A stretch of DNA of 10,977 nt from JAGVYE01 sp964502785 (GCA_964502785.1 CAZCXW010000045.1:1-10977); one strand, 5' to 3'; numbered from the stretch's first letter, positions 1 to 5,596 are shown. Numbers and translations are program-made. The notes: a model not told the origin generated them from the sequence alone.

Positions 1-60
1 GGAACATGTTTCCTAGGAAAAAGTCTATTCTTTAAACTTAACATCGGAGATACTGGTTAA
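1..60. other. Window edge: possible tail of an upstream gene, or a divergent promoter
   Basis: Two readings are possible. On the plus strand frame 1 is open from base 1 to a TAA at 58-60 and could be the last 19 codons of an upstream gene. On the minus strand an ATG at 7-5 lies about 27 nt from the centre of a TATA-like ctttaaac (31-38), the spacing seen for leaderless genes elsewhere in the window. Too little sequence is present to choose. Confidence 0.3.
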
Positions 61-68
61 AGCACAAT

Positions 69-112
69 CTTTAAATACATTCCTATTTTCCAAATGCCAG
101 AGGTGAAGTGAT
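69..112 (+). promoter_or_regulatory. TATA box and Shine-Dalgarno of the CBS protein gene
   Basis: A TATA-like ctttaaatac at 69-78 is followed by a strong Shine-Dalgarno gaggtga at 100-106, six bases before GTG 113. Transcription should start near base 100, giving a very short leader that still holds the ribosome binding site. The ATG at 111 is out of frame and reaches a stop after 12 codons, so the GTG at 113 is the supported start. Confidence 0.6.
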
Positions 113-1237
113 GTGGATATTCAATCGGCGATTACGCAAAATTTCTTGACACTTGATGACGAAACAACAGTTACGCAGCTTATTGGCAAGTTAAAACAGG
201 CAAATACAAAAGCCTGTCTTGTTTTCCGCAAGGATAAGTACCTTGGCACGGTAGAAAAAAAAGATCTTCTCCGGGCTAAGCCAGACAGCCAGCACGCGAG
301 AATAGACAAATTTTTGCAGCGCACGCCTTTTCTTTCCGCGCAGGCTTCCCTTCTTGAGGCAGCATATCTAATGTCGCAAGGAAATTTTGAATTCCTGCCG
401 GTAGTAGAAAATAAGCAAATAAGCGGCGTGCTCACTGCCTCGGATTTGCTCAGCCTTTCCAGAGAGCTTCCGGAAGTGAAAGGGAAAAGAGTGAAAGACC
501 TCAAAGTTCTTCATGTTTCTTCCGTTAATAAAGCAGATCCGCTGGCGAAAGCGACAAGGATTATGCATGAAGAGCATGTGGATCATATCCCTGTTTTTGA
601 TAAAGGAAAATTGTCGGGGATTTTAAGTTGCACGGACTTAATGCAGAAATACCTTAATTGGTCGCCGGAAAGGACTTCCTCTACGAAATTTACAAAAATG
701 GCTTCGACGAGGGCAGCTAGAACGGATTGGTCGCCTTTTTCCAGCATGACGGTGGGAAACTTCAGCACTAATTATAATCTCTTTGTGGTCCAGGAGAGTC
801 AACTTTTAACAGAAGCGGTCAAACAGATGACGCAAAATAATGTTTCTGATTTATTGGTAATGAAAGGCGAAAAGTATGCCGGGTTAATTACAATCCATAA
901 CCTTCTGTCGTTTATTGCTTCCCAGCAGAAGCATTCTTATTATTCGCTGCAATTCAAAGGGGTTCAGGAAGCTGACTTAACAGAGCATCAGAGTATGCTT
1001 CTGCAGGAAATTGCGGAGCATGAAGCGGAAAAATTGCAGAGAAAAATTAAGCAGCCATTTAAAATCACGGTGCATATCAAAGAAATCCATAAAAAGGGGA
1101 AACAACACCTTTTTGACCTTGCTTTGCATGTGGAATTTCCTGGAAAGTTTCTTACCAGCGAGAAATCAGACTGGGAATTAGAAAAAGCGCTGCATAAGTG
1201 TTTTGATAGTGTTTCGGAAGAATTAGACAAAAAGTAA
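113..1237 (+). CDS. Four-CBS-domain protein with a C-terminal HPF/RaiA-like ribosome-binding domain
   Basis: The 374-residue soluble protein has four CBS repeats at about 5-55, 66-117, 126-181 and 210-270, each ending in a GxLT/SxxDLL-like motif (GVLTASDLL, GILSCTDLM, GLITIHNLL). Paired CBS repeats form Bateman modules that usually bind adenine nucleotides. Residues about 275-374 follow the HPF/RaiA order strand-helix-three strands-helix: FKGV, a long charged helix 290-313, FKITVHIKEIHKKG, HLFDLALHV, KFLTSE, then helix 354-373. HPF/RaiA binds the small ribosomal subunit in resting cells, and CBS proteins have been reported on hibernating archaeal ribosomes. I infer a nucleotide-sensing hibernation or translation-silencing factor. 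The start is GTG 113, because it sits six bases after a strong Shine-Dalgarno and the next in-frame ATG is far inside. The gene converges on the next one with a six-base gap. The CBS call is firm; the HPF-like call rests on topology seen by eye. Confidence 0.82.
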   Translation: MDIQSAITQNFLTLDDETTVTQLIGKLKQANTKACLVFRKDKYLGTVEKKDLLRAKPDSQHARIDKFLQRTPFLSAQASLLEAAYLMSQGNFEFLPVVENKQISGVLTASDLLSLSRELPEVKGKRVKDLKVLHVSSVNKADPLAKATRIMHEEHVDHIPVFDKGKLSGILSCTDLMQKYLNWSPERTSSTKFTKMASTRAARTDWSPFSSMTVGNFSTNYNLFVVQESQLLTEAVKQMTQNNVSDLLVMKGEKYAGLITIHNLLSFIASQQKHSYYSLQFKGVQEADLTEHQSMLLQEIAEHEAEKLQRKIKQPFKITVHIKEIHKKGKQHLFDLALHVEFPGKFLTSEKSDWELEKALHKCFDSVSEELDKK

Positions 1238-1240
1238 AAA
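1229..1240 (-). terminator. T-tract terminator of the YHS-like gene
   Basis: On the minus strand two runs of five T separated by AC lie just past the stop codon of the minus-strand gene. Archaeal RNA polymerase stops at such T-runs without a hairpin. The tract overlaps the end of the convergent CBS gene. Confidence 0.45.
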
Positions 1241-1243
1241 CAC

Positions 1244-1630
1244 TTATTTCCTCCTATTTTCGTTTAATTTTTTCTGGCGGAATTTTGCCGCATTTTTTTC
1301 GCTGACAAAACGATAAGTCTTCCCATTGATTTCCGCTTCCACCACATTTTCAACACCCATTAAAGGCTCGCCTGTTAATGCATCTTTAGCATGCTGCCCC
1401 TCATCGCTTGCCCCTTCTGAAAATCCCGCTTCCCAAGGTTCAATAGCATCTTCATCAACCAAGGCTTCCCGCCCTTCTTCCACATCAGGATCCTCTGGCA
1501 ACTCCCCAGCTTCCATCTCTTTTGATAATTCTTCTTTGGTTTCTCTTTTCGTTATCCCTTGCTCTTCTTCGGGATAAACATCATCTTCACGGGGATTATG
1601 CGCTTTCTTTTCAGATTTTTTTCCGGCCAT
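1244..1630 (-). CDS. Small acidic protein with a cysteine-less YHS/TRASH-like C-terminal domain
   Basis: The 128-residue protein has a Lys-rich start, a long Glu/Asp-rich and probably disordered stretch (residues 13-75), and a C-terminal module at about 82-122. The module reads DALTGEPL, then VVEAEINGKTYRFVSEKN, then AAKFRQ. This fits the YHS/TRASH metal-binding pattern (D-x-x-C-G, a GK-x-Y-x-F-C-S strand, then C-x-x-x-F). The positions expected to hold cysteines carry Thr86, Val109 and Asn113, and the protein contains no cysteine at all. I infer a paralogue that keeps the fold, perhaps as a binding module, but has lost the zinc site. The ATG at 1630 has no Shine-Dalgarno but lies 25.5 nt from a TATA box, so the transcript is probably leaderless. 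The gene is convergent with the CBS gene. The role is unknown. Confidence 0.7.
   Translation of the reverse strand: MAGKKSEKKAHNPREDDVYPEEEQGITKRETKEELSKEMEAGELPEDPDVEEGREALVDEDAIEPWEAGFSEGASDEGQHAKDALTGEPLMGVENVVEAEINGKTYRFVSEKNAAKFRQKKLNENRRK
1268..1273 (+). terminator. T6 tract downstream of the CBS protein gene
   Basis: A run of six T lies 31 nt past the CBS gene stop, after further T-rich sequence from 1257. It lies inside the coding region of the convergent gene, so the two 3' untranslated regions must overlap. Confidence 0.4.
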
Positions 1631-1650
1631 ATGACTTGGAAGTAAATTAA

Positions 1651-1660
1651 GATTTAAAAG
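1651..1660 (-). promoter_or_regulatory. TATA box of the YHS-like gene (leaderless)
   Basis: The minus strand reads cttttaaatc here, centred 25.5 nt before the ATG at 1630. No Shine-Dalgarno lies between them. Confidence 0.6.
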
Positions 1661-1721
1661 GATTGTGGTTCAAGAGTTAATAGGTATATCCCCTAAATTT
1701 AATTATCGAAGCTTGTCTTAT

Positions 1722-2324
1722 TCAAATCAGCAAATATTTCTTCAAGAGAAAGATAACCGTTCCAGCGACTAAAGGAACGACCAAATTATCATCAATTGTG
1801 CTGTCATTAAAATCTATTTTAACAACTTCGGCGAGCATCGCAAATCCGCTTCCAAAAATGGCTTCGGGCACGGAAACAAAGAGAGCTGCCCCCAAAAAAC
1901 CAACGGCTGTTCCAGCAATGGTTCCTTCTAAAAACTTTTTTCCATCTTTATTAAATATATTTTTTACTTGCCCGAAATGCTCGCCGATGATGTGACTGAC
2001 AGAATCTCCCAATGTTAAAATCATGATTGCCGCTAAGGCAATATCTAAAGGAAACAAATGGCTCACGAGTAAAACTCCTATAAAGAAAAAGATCATGCCT
2101 TTTCCCGGGAAAGATTTTTTCTCCTGTTCCCGTTCAAAATTATCCAGAAAAAAGGAAAATACAGGAAGCCGGATTCGCTTGCAGATTAAACTGGCAAAGA
2201 TGCCGATGATCACCAGCAGAAATAGGGATAAGGGACTTAAAATATCTAGATAAAGCAGCAGAACTGTACTTAAGCCAATCATAATATGCAGAAATTGCCG
2301 GCCGAGTTCTTTTTTTACAATCAT
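1722..2324 (-). CDS. Membrane CTP-dependent polyprenol (dolichol/phytol-type) kinase, SEC59 family
   Basis: The 200-residue protein is mostly hydrophobic, with about five or six membrane segments (roughly 12-28, 30-47, 76-92, 95-108, 135-152, 182-196). Family signatures are visible in order: ELGRQFLHIMIGL at the N-terminus, a loop with FPGKG (72-76), LGDSVSHIIGEHFG (105-118, with Gly-Asp at 106-107), KKFLEGTIAG (129-138) and DDNLVVPLVAG (178-188). These belong to the dolichol/phytol kinase branch of membrane CTP-using enzymes, which phosphorylates isoprenoid alcohols with CTP. In archaea the likely substrate is a polyprenol carrier for glycosylation or a geranylgeranyl alcohol for lipid salvage; the sequence does not decide which. 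A CDP-archaeol synthase-like activity is a less likely alternative. The ATG at 2324 is about 25 nt from a TATA-like element, so the transcript is probably leaderless. Confidence 0.82.
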   Translation of the reverse strand: MIVKKELGRQFLHIMIGLSTVLLLYLDILSPLSLFLLVIIGIFASLICKRIRLPVFSFFLDNFEREQEKKSFPGKGMIFFFIGVLLVSHLFPLDIALAAIMILTLGDSVSHIIGEHFGQVKNIFNKDGKKFLEGTIAGTAVGFLGAALFVSVPEAIFGSGFAMLAEVVKIDFNDSTIDDNLVVPLVAGTVIFLLKKYLLI

Positions 2325-2345
2325 TCCTTCGTAAGAAAGCGATTA

Positions 2346-2353
2346 TTTTTTAA
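2346..2353 (-). promoter_or_regulatory. TATA-like element of the polyprenol kinase gene
   Basis: The minus strand reads ttaaaaaa, centred 25.5 nt before the ATG at 2324. A gaagga directly abuts the start codon, too close to act as a normal Shine-Dalgarno. Confidence 0.45.
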
Positions 2354-2385
2354 GAGTTATGGAATTATTTTTTTTCAGCAAAAAG

Positions 2386-2395
2386 ATTTATATAA
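2386..2395 (+). promoter_or_regulatory. Strong TATA box with no annotated gene right behind it
   Basis: The tttatata core (2387-2394) is among the best TATA boxes in the window, similar to the one of rtcB. The next large gene starts 200 nt downstream and has its own TATA-like box. Transcription should begin near 2415-2418, at the start of the GC-rich segment and at the ATG of a 22-codon frame. Confidence 0.55.
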
Positions 2396-2415
2396 CAGAG
2401 CCTCCCATGCCTAGG

Positions 2416-2491
2416 AATGATTCAGTGGAGTGTTATCAGCAGGCGTGAAGGCCGTGGTTGTCTTCCTTGCCCATGTAAAGTCTGATTCATT
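2416..2491 (+). repeat. Inverted repeat enclosing a GC-rich hairpin region
   Basis: The arm aatgattcag (2416-2425) pairs with ctgattcatt (2482-2491), with nine of ten positions complementary and one T-T mismatch. Inside, GGC (2442-2444) and AAGG (2448-2451) can pair with CCTT (2465-2468) and GCC (2469-2471). The segment is clearly more GC-rich than the flanking intergenic DNA and lies just behind the TATA box at 2387. A structured RNA is possible. I could not match it to tRNA, RNase P, SRP, C/D or H/ACA patterns. Confidence 0.35.
2417..2485 (+). CDS. Candidate 22-residue leaderless peptide with a CLPCPC motif
   Basis: This short frame begins with an ATG 26.5 nt from the centre of the strong TATA box, exactly the leaderless spacing used by neighbouring genes. 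It encodes a basic stretch (SRREGRG) followed by CLPCPCKV and a TGA. Cysteine pairs are common in archaeal zinc-binding microproteins, but a frame this short can arise by chance. The same DNA can also form a stem, so it might instead be a small RNA gene. No ribosome binding site is needed if it is leaderless. Confidence 0.3.
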   Translation: MIQWSVISRREGRGCLPCPCKV

Positions 2492-2525
2492 AAGTTCTCT
2501 GCTTTTACGAAAAAAGGGCTGTTCT

Positions 2526-2548
2526 TTAGCGATATTAGCGCCCGCTAA
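2526..2548 (+). repeat. Small hairpin upstream of the amino acid kinase gene
   Basis: TTAGCG (2526-2531) and CGCTAA (2543-2548) form a six-pair stem with an 11-nt loop. A second TTAGCG (2535-2540) lies in the loop. It sits between the orphan TATA box and the proximal promoter, and could end the upstream transcript or be a protein-binding site. Confidence 0.25.
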
Positions 2549-2570
2549 CTTCTGATGTTGACAATCTTAA

Positions 2571-2588
2571 TTTAAATAATTATGGGGG
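2571..2588 (+). promoter_or_regulatory. Proximal TATA box and weak Shine-Dalgarno of the amino acid kinase gene
   Basis: The tttaaata at 2571-2578 is centred 21.5 nt before ATG 2596, slightly closer than the leaderless norm here. The ggggg at 2584-2588 could help if transcription instead starts at the upstream TATA box (2387). Confidence 0.4.
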
Positions 2589-2595
2589 TTTAACT

Positions 2596-3306
2596 ATGCT
2601 TAATATTATAAAAATAGGATCAGCATGTTTATTCGATAAACAAGGACAGGTCAATTATAATTTACTTCGGAGAAAATCTCAGGAGATTGAACAAAGTGAG
2701 GATAACACTGTTCTTGTCGTCTCAGGAGCTATCGCTCTAGGCAAGGCACATGAAAGAGAAAAGAGAAATAATTCCCAATTAACAGCGGTTGAATTACAGG
2801 GATATGCGTGCGTTGGCCAGCCACGGTTAATGAATTTGTACCAAGAACTTTTTAACCTGAATGTAAGTCAACTATTAGTCACACGAACTGATCTTCAACA
2901 GGAAAATCATGTGCGTAGCCTTATTCATCATAATGTACAAAAGCAGCGTATCACGGTTGTGAATTACAATGATGCCGTTGATTTTGAGCAGCTTCGTCAG
3001 GATAATGATACGCTGGCGGCAACGATTCTTTCCTATTGCAATGCGGATAGACTCATCATTTTGGGACATTATGATGGATTTAAAGATGGAGAGCGGCTTA
3101 TGAGCCACGTGACGGACATAAATGATTTTCTTTACAGCCTTTGTCGTGGAAAGTCAGAACACGGAAACGGCGGTTTTAACACTAAATTGGATGCCGCAAA
3201 GATCGTTCTTCACGCTGGAAAGGAAATGATTGTTGGAAATATTGCTTATGATTTAGAGGACATCATCTCCGGACAAGCGCCGCGAACATTATTCAAAAAT
3301 CATTAA
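2596..3306 (+). CDS. Amino acid kinase-family protein, divergent ProB (glutamate 5-kinase)-like
   Basis: The 236-residue protein covers one amino acid kinase domain and lacks the PUA domain of many glutamate 5-kinases. Recognisable elements are KIGSACLF (Lys6, phosphate-binding), VVSGAIALGK (41-50), ELQGYACVGQPRLMNLY (66-82), LVTRTDL (94-100), NYNDAV (123-128, against NENDTV in ProB), DNDTLAA (136-142), ADRLIILGHYDGF (150-162, where ProB has LTDVDGL) and GNGGFNTKLDAAKI (190-203, against GTGGMxTKLxAA). Glutamate 5-kinase phosphorylates the gamma-carboxylate of glutamate in proline synthesis. The Glu-to-Tyr change in the NEND motif and the missing Thr-Asp of the nucleotide loop suggest a changed substrate or weak activity. 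No proA homologue lies nearby. The family is sure; the substrate is not. Confidence 0.72.
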   Translation: MLNIIKIGSACLFDKQGQVNYNLLRRKSQEIEQSEDNTVLVVSGAIALGKAHEREKRNNSQLTAVELQGYACVGQPRLMNLYQELFNLNVSQLLVTRTDLQQENHVRSLIHHNVQKQRITVVNYNDAVDFEQLRQDNDTLAATILSYCNADRLIILGHYDGFKDGERLMSHVTDINDFLYSLCRGKSEHGNGGFNTKLDAAKIVLHAGKEMIVGNIAYDLEDIISGQAPRTLFKNH

Positions 3307-3356
3307 ACAATACGTCTAAGATCACAGCTATGGGAATAGCCAATCTCAAAGAAACG

Positions 3357-3366
3357 TTTATATATA
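3357..3366 (+). promoter_or_regulatory. TATA box of rtcB (leaderless)
   Basis: The tttatatata is centred 24.5 nt before the rtcB ATG at 3386, with no Shine-Dalgarno between, so a leaderless transcript is expected. Confidence 0.65.
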
Positions 3367-3385
3367 ATCCTCTTTCGGTAATAAT

Positions 3386-4861
3386 ATGGAACAACAACCT
3401 TTAGGCCCGCCAAAAGAAATTATCCGTATTAATGAAGTCACCTGGGAACTTCCTACGTCTTACAAGAACGGGATGCGTGTCCCGGCGCGGATTATTGCGA
3501 ACGAAGAGATTATGCGGCAGATGGATCATGGTGTCTTTGAACAAGTTTCAAATGTGGCAACCCTTCCAGGAATTCAAAAATATTCTTACTGCATGCCTGA
3601 TGGGCACTGGGGCTATGGATTTCCTATTGGCGGGGTGGCAGCATTTGATATAAATGAGGGAGGTATTATTTCGCCTGGTGGAATTGGCTTTGATATCAAT
3701 TGCGGGATGCGCTTGATAACGACAAATCTCACTGCGAAAGAAGTCAAACCTCGCATTCATGAATTAGTTGATGCTCTGTATAAAGCTGTCCCTGCAGGTG
3801 TCGGCTGCAAAGGTTTTGTGAAATTAACAAAAGAAAAATTCAAAGAGGTCATGCGCGATGGCGCTCAATGGTGCCTGAAAGAGGGCTATGCCTGGAAATC
3901 CGATATAGAACACATTGAAGATAAAGGGAAAATAGAATGGGCTGATCCGACGCAGGTTTCTGACAAGGCTGTTAAACGCGGCTTCGATCAACTAGGTACA
4001 TTAGGCAGCGGCAATCATTATCTTGAAATTCAGGAAGTAAGGGAAGGAAATATTCTAAATCCAGAAGCGGCACGGATCATGGGCATCACCAAAGTAGGCC
4101 AAATCGTGATTATGGTCCATTGCGGAAGCCGCGGCTTTGGCCATCAGATCGGGACGGATTATTTACGTATTTTTCTGGAGGTCATGCCTAAATATGGGAT
4201 AAAAATTTTAGATCAAGAGTTGGCCTGCGCGCCGTTTAATTCGCCAGAAGGGCAAAATTATTACAAAGCGATGGCCTGCGCGGCAAATATGGCCTTTGCT
4301 AATCGGCAAATTATCACTCATCATATCCGTGAAGTGTTCAGTACGATATTTGGCAAAACAGCGGAAGAAATGGAAATGAATCTTGTGTACGATGTGGCCC
4401 ATAATATCGCAAAATTAGAGAAATATGTAGTTGATGGAAAGGAAAAAACATTGTTAGTGCATCGGAAGGGTTCAACGAGAGCTTTTGGACCAGGGCGCGC
4501 TCAAGACTTGCCAAAGGAATATCAAAAAATCGGACAGCCGGTTATCTTGGGAGGATCCATGGAAACTGGGTCTTATCTGCTTGTAGGTACAGATAAATCG
4601 GAAGAAACATTCTCTTCAACAGCCCATGGTTCAGGAAGAACGATGAGCCGTATGGCGGCAAAGCATCAAGTGAGGGGAGAGCAACTGCAAAAAGACATGG
4701 AACGAAGAGGCATTTATGTTCATGCCGTCACTTCCAGGGGACTGGCTGAGGAAGCCGGAAAAGCGTATAAAGACATAAATTTGGTCGTGGAGAGCCTGGA
4801 AAAAGCAAATATCACTAAACCCGTTGTTGCTTTAAAACCGATAGGGAATGTTAAAGGATAA
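3386..4861 (+). CDS. rtcB: RNA-splicing ligase RtcB (tRNA ligase)
   Basis: The 491-residue protein is a full-length RtcB. It joins RNA ends carrying 2',3'-cyclic phosphate or 3'-phosphate to 5'-OH ends using GTP and divalent metal, and in archaea seals tRNA exons after intron removal. The diagnostic motifs are present: SPGGIGFDINCGMR with Asp103 and metal ligand Cys106, GTLGSGNHYLEIQ with His211, VHCGSRGFGHQ with His245, DVAHNIAK with His339, HRKGSTRAFGPG, and TAHGSGR with His414, the residue that accepts GMP. It is slightly longer than the roughly 480-residue archaeal relatives. The ATG is supported by TATA spacing. No archease gene, the usual RtcB activator, is visible in the window. T-runs follow the stop codon. 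Confidence 0.97.
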   Translation: MEQQPLGPPKEIIRINEVTWELPTSYKNGMRVPARIIANEEIMRQMDHGVFEQVSNVATLPGIQKYSYCMPDGHWGYGFPIGGVAAFDINEGGIISPGGIGFDINCGMRLITTNLTAKEVKPRIHELVDALYKAVPAGVGCKGFVKLTKEKFKEVMRDGAQWCLKEGYAWKSDIEHIEDKGKIEWADPTQVSDKAVKRGFDQLGTLGSGNHYLEIQEVREGNILNPEAARIMGITKVGQIVIMVHCGSRGFGHQIGTDYLRIFLEVMPKYGIKILDQELACAPFNSPEGQNYYKAMACAANMAFANRQIITHHIREVFSTIFGKTAEEMEMNLVYDVAHNIAKLEKYVVDGKEKTLLVHRKGSTRAFGPGRAQDLPKEYQKIGQPVILGGSMETGSYLLVGTDKSEETFSSTAHGSGRTMSRMAAKHQVRGEQLQKDMERRGIYVHAVTSRGLAEEAGKAYKDINLVVESLEKANITKPVVALKPIGNVKG

Positions 4862-4921
4862 ATGAGCTGCAGACAGTGCTCAGCATGTTGCTCAGATGCC
4901 AGCGTACCACAAATTTTTTAA
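4862..4921 (+). CDS. Candidate 19-residue cysteine-rich peptide abutting rtcB
   Basis: An ATG follows the rtcB stop codon directly (TAAATG) and opens a frame reading MSCRQCSACCSDASVPQIF before TAA. Cysteines at 3, 6, 9 and 10 form a C-x2-C-x2-CC pattern. A weak purine stretch (aaagga, 4853-4858) precedes the ATG, so translation could be coupled to rtcB. The segment is more GC-rich than typical intergenic DNA, but a chance frame cannot be excluded, and its last codons run into the T6 tract. Confidence 0.22.
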   Translation: MSCRQCSACCSDASVPQIF

Positions 4922-4937
4922 GTAAAGAACTTTTTTT
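4914..4937 (+). terminator. T-tract terminator after rtcB
   Basis: T6 (4914-4919) and T7 (4931-4937) lie 53 to 76 nt past the rtcB stop. Archaeal transcription commonly ends at such runs. The first tract with its trailing AAGTA may also act as the TATA-like element of the lipoprotein gene. Confidence 0.5.
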
Positions 4938-4944
4938 ATGTCCT

Positions 4945-4950
4945 GAGGTG
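4945..4950 (+). promoter_or_regulatory. Shine-Dalgarno of the lipoprotein gene
   Basis: The gaggtg lies eight bases before ATG 4959. A TATA-like ttttttaag (4914-4922) is placed to start transcription just before it, so this gene has a short leader, unlike most neighbours. Confidence 0.55.
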
Positions 4951-4958
4951 AAAATTTT

Positions 4959-5399
4959 ATGAAAAAGATTATTTTGGTTGTAAGTTTGATAAGTGTTTTT
5001 CTCTTGTTCGTGGGGTGTGCGAAAGAAGTTCCGGTCGATGTTACTCCGGCGCCAGTAAAACAAGAGCCCGTTGTACAAGAAGAACCAAAAGCAGCGCCAG
5101 AACCCGAGGAGAGCAAAGCAGCAGAACCGCAAGTGTCAGTAAATACGATAAAAATCGTCGGCAACAACTTTGAGCCAGCTGAAGTTACCATAAAAGCAGG
5201 AGACAAAGTAGTTTGGGAAAATACGCGCTCAGGCATGTTAGAAAAAGCAATGATTAAAGGAACGAAAAAGTGTGTGTTCTTGAAAAGCCCGATCTTCCTC
5301 GGTGGGGAAACATTCGAATGGACATTTACCGAGCCAGGCACCTGTGAATTCATTGATGCCATAACCTCCATTAAAGTCGGCAAAGTGATTGTTGAATAG
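4959..5399 (+). CDS. Membrane-anchored lipoprotein with a histidine-free cupredoxin-like domain
   Basis: The 146-residue precursor has a Lys-Lys start, a hydrophobic core and a lipobox ending LFVGC, so Cys20 should be lipidated and the protein held on the outer face of the membrane. A Pro/Glu/Ala-rich spacer (21-58) leads to a cupredoxin-like beta domain (about 61-146): IKIVGNNFEPAEVTIKAGD, KVVWENT, GGETFEWTFTEPGTCEF, and a final GKVIVE strand. Typical blue-copper relatives supply His, Cys, His and Met, with the last three in a YYCSIHPSMKG-like loop. Here that loop reads EFIDAITSIKVG, and the whole protein has no histidine, so copper binding in the usual way is not possible. Cys105 and Cys129 may form a disulfide. 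A surface structural or binding role is inferred. The gene ends three bases before the convergent zinc-ribbon gene. Confidence 0.8.
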   Translation: MKKIILVVSLISVFLLFVGCAKEVPVDVTPAPVKQEPVVQEEPKAAPEPEESKAAEPQVSVNTIKIVGNNFEPAEVTIKAGDKVVWENTRSGMLEKAMIKGTKKCVFLKSPIFLGGETFEWTFTEPGTCEFIDAITSIKVGKVIVE

Positions 5400-5402
5400 A
5401 TT

Positions 5403-5528
5403 TTATTCTATATTTTTTTCTTCTCTGAAACCGCAGTTCTTACAGTACTTTATGATAAATAGCCCATCAGCATACTTATGCTGGCCTTCATGGAGTTTCT
5501 GCTTGCATTCGGGGCAGTGGAGGAGCAT
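5403..5528 (-). CDS. 41-residue zinc-ribbon microprotein
   Basis: This small minus-strand gene encodes a protein starting MLLHCPECKQKL, then a short hairpin segment (YADGLFIIKY), then CKNCGF and a charged tail ending at TAA (5405-5403). The CPxC (Cys5, Cys8) and CxxCG (Cys29, Cys32) knuckles are the classic arrangement of a rubredoxin-like zinc ribbon, so one structural zinc is expected. Partner and role are unknown; such proteins often bind nucleic acid or larger complexes. It has no Shine-Dalgarno, but the ATG is 26.5 nt from a TATA-like element. Convergence with the lipoprotein gene, with a three-base gap, fits the dense layout. Four correctly spaced cysteines make chance unlikely. Confidence 0.78.
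   Translation of the reverse strand: MLLHCPECKQKLHEGQHKYADGLFIIKYCKNCGFREEKNIE
5413..5419 (+). terminator. T7 tract after the lipoprotein gene
   Basis: A run of seven T begins 13 nt past the lipoprotein stop. It lies inside the coding region of the convergent zinc-ribbon gene. Confidence 0.45.
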
Positions 5529-5550
5529 GGAGGATTAGAAAGAGAACAGT

Positions 5551-5558
5551 CTTTAATT
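5551..5558 (-). promoter_or_regulatory. TATA-like element of the zinc-ribbon gene
   Basis: The minus strand reads aattaaag, centred 26.5 nt before the ATG at 5528. The 5529-5626 gap serves as a divergent promoter region with the next gene. Confidence 0.45.
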
Positions 5559-5596
5559 TATTTTATAACTACTATTTAATAGTTAAAAAAGCAAGA

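Noticed and set aside
2396..2491. Guide RNA (C/D box or H/ACA) in the GC-rich gap
   Set aside because: No proper C and D box pair, no K-turn and no ACA or ANA behind the stem. Only a generic structured RNA remains possible.
4876..4899. Short direct repeat of tgctcag behind rtcB
   Set aside because: Two copies of seven bases (4877-4883 and 4890-4896) in a short segment are easily due to chance.
4892..5383. 163-codon minus-strand frame opposite the lipoprotein gene
   Set aside because: It is a Ser/Thr-rich antisense shadow of a gene with a clear lipobox, Shine-Dalgarno and domain; no family features are visible.
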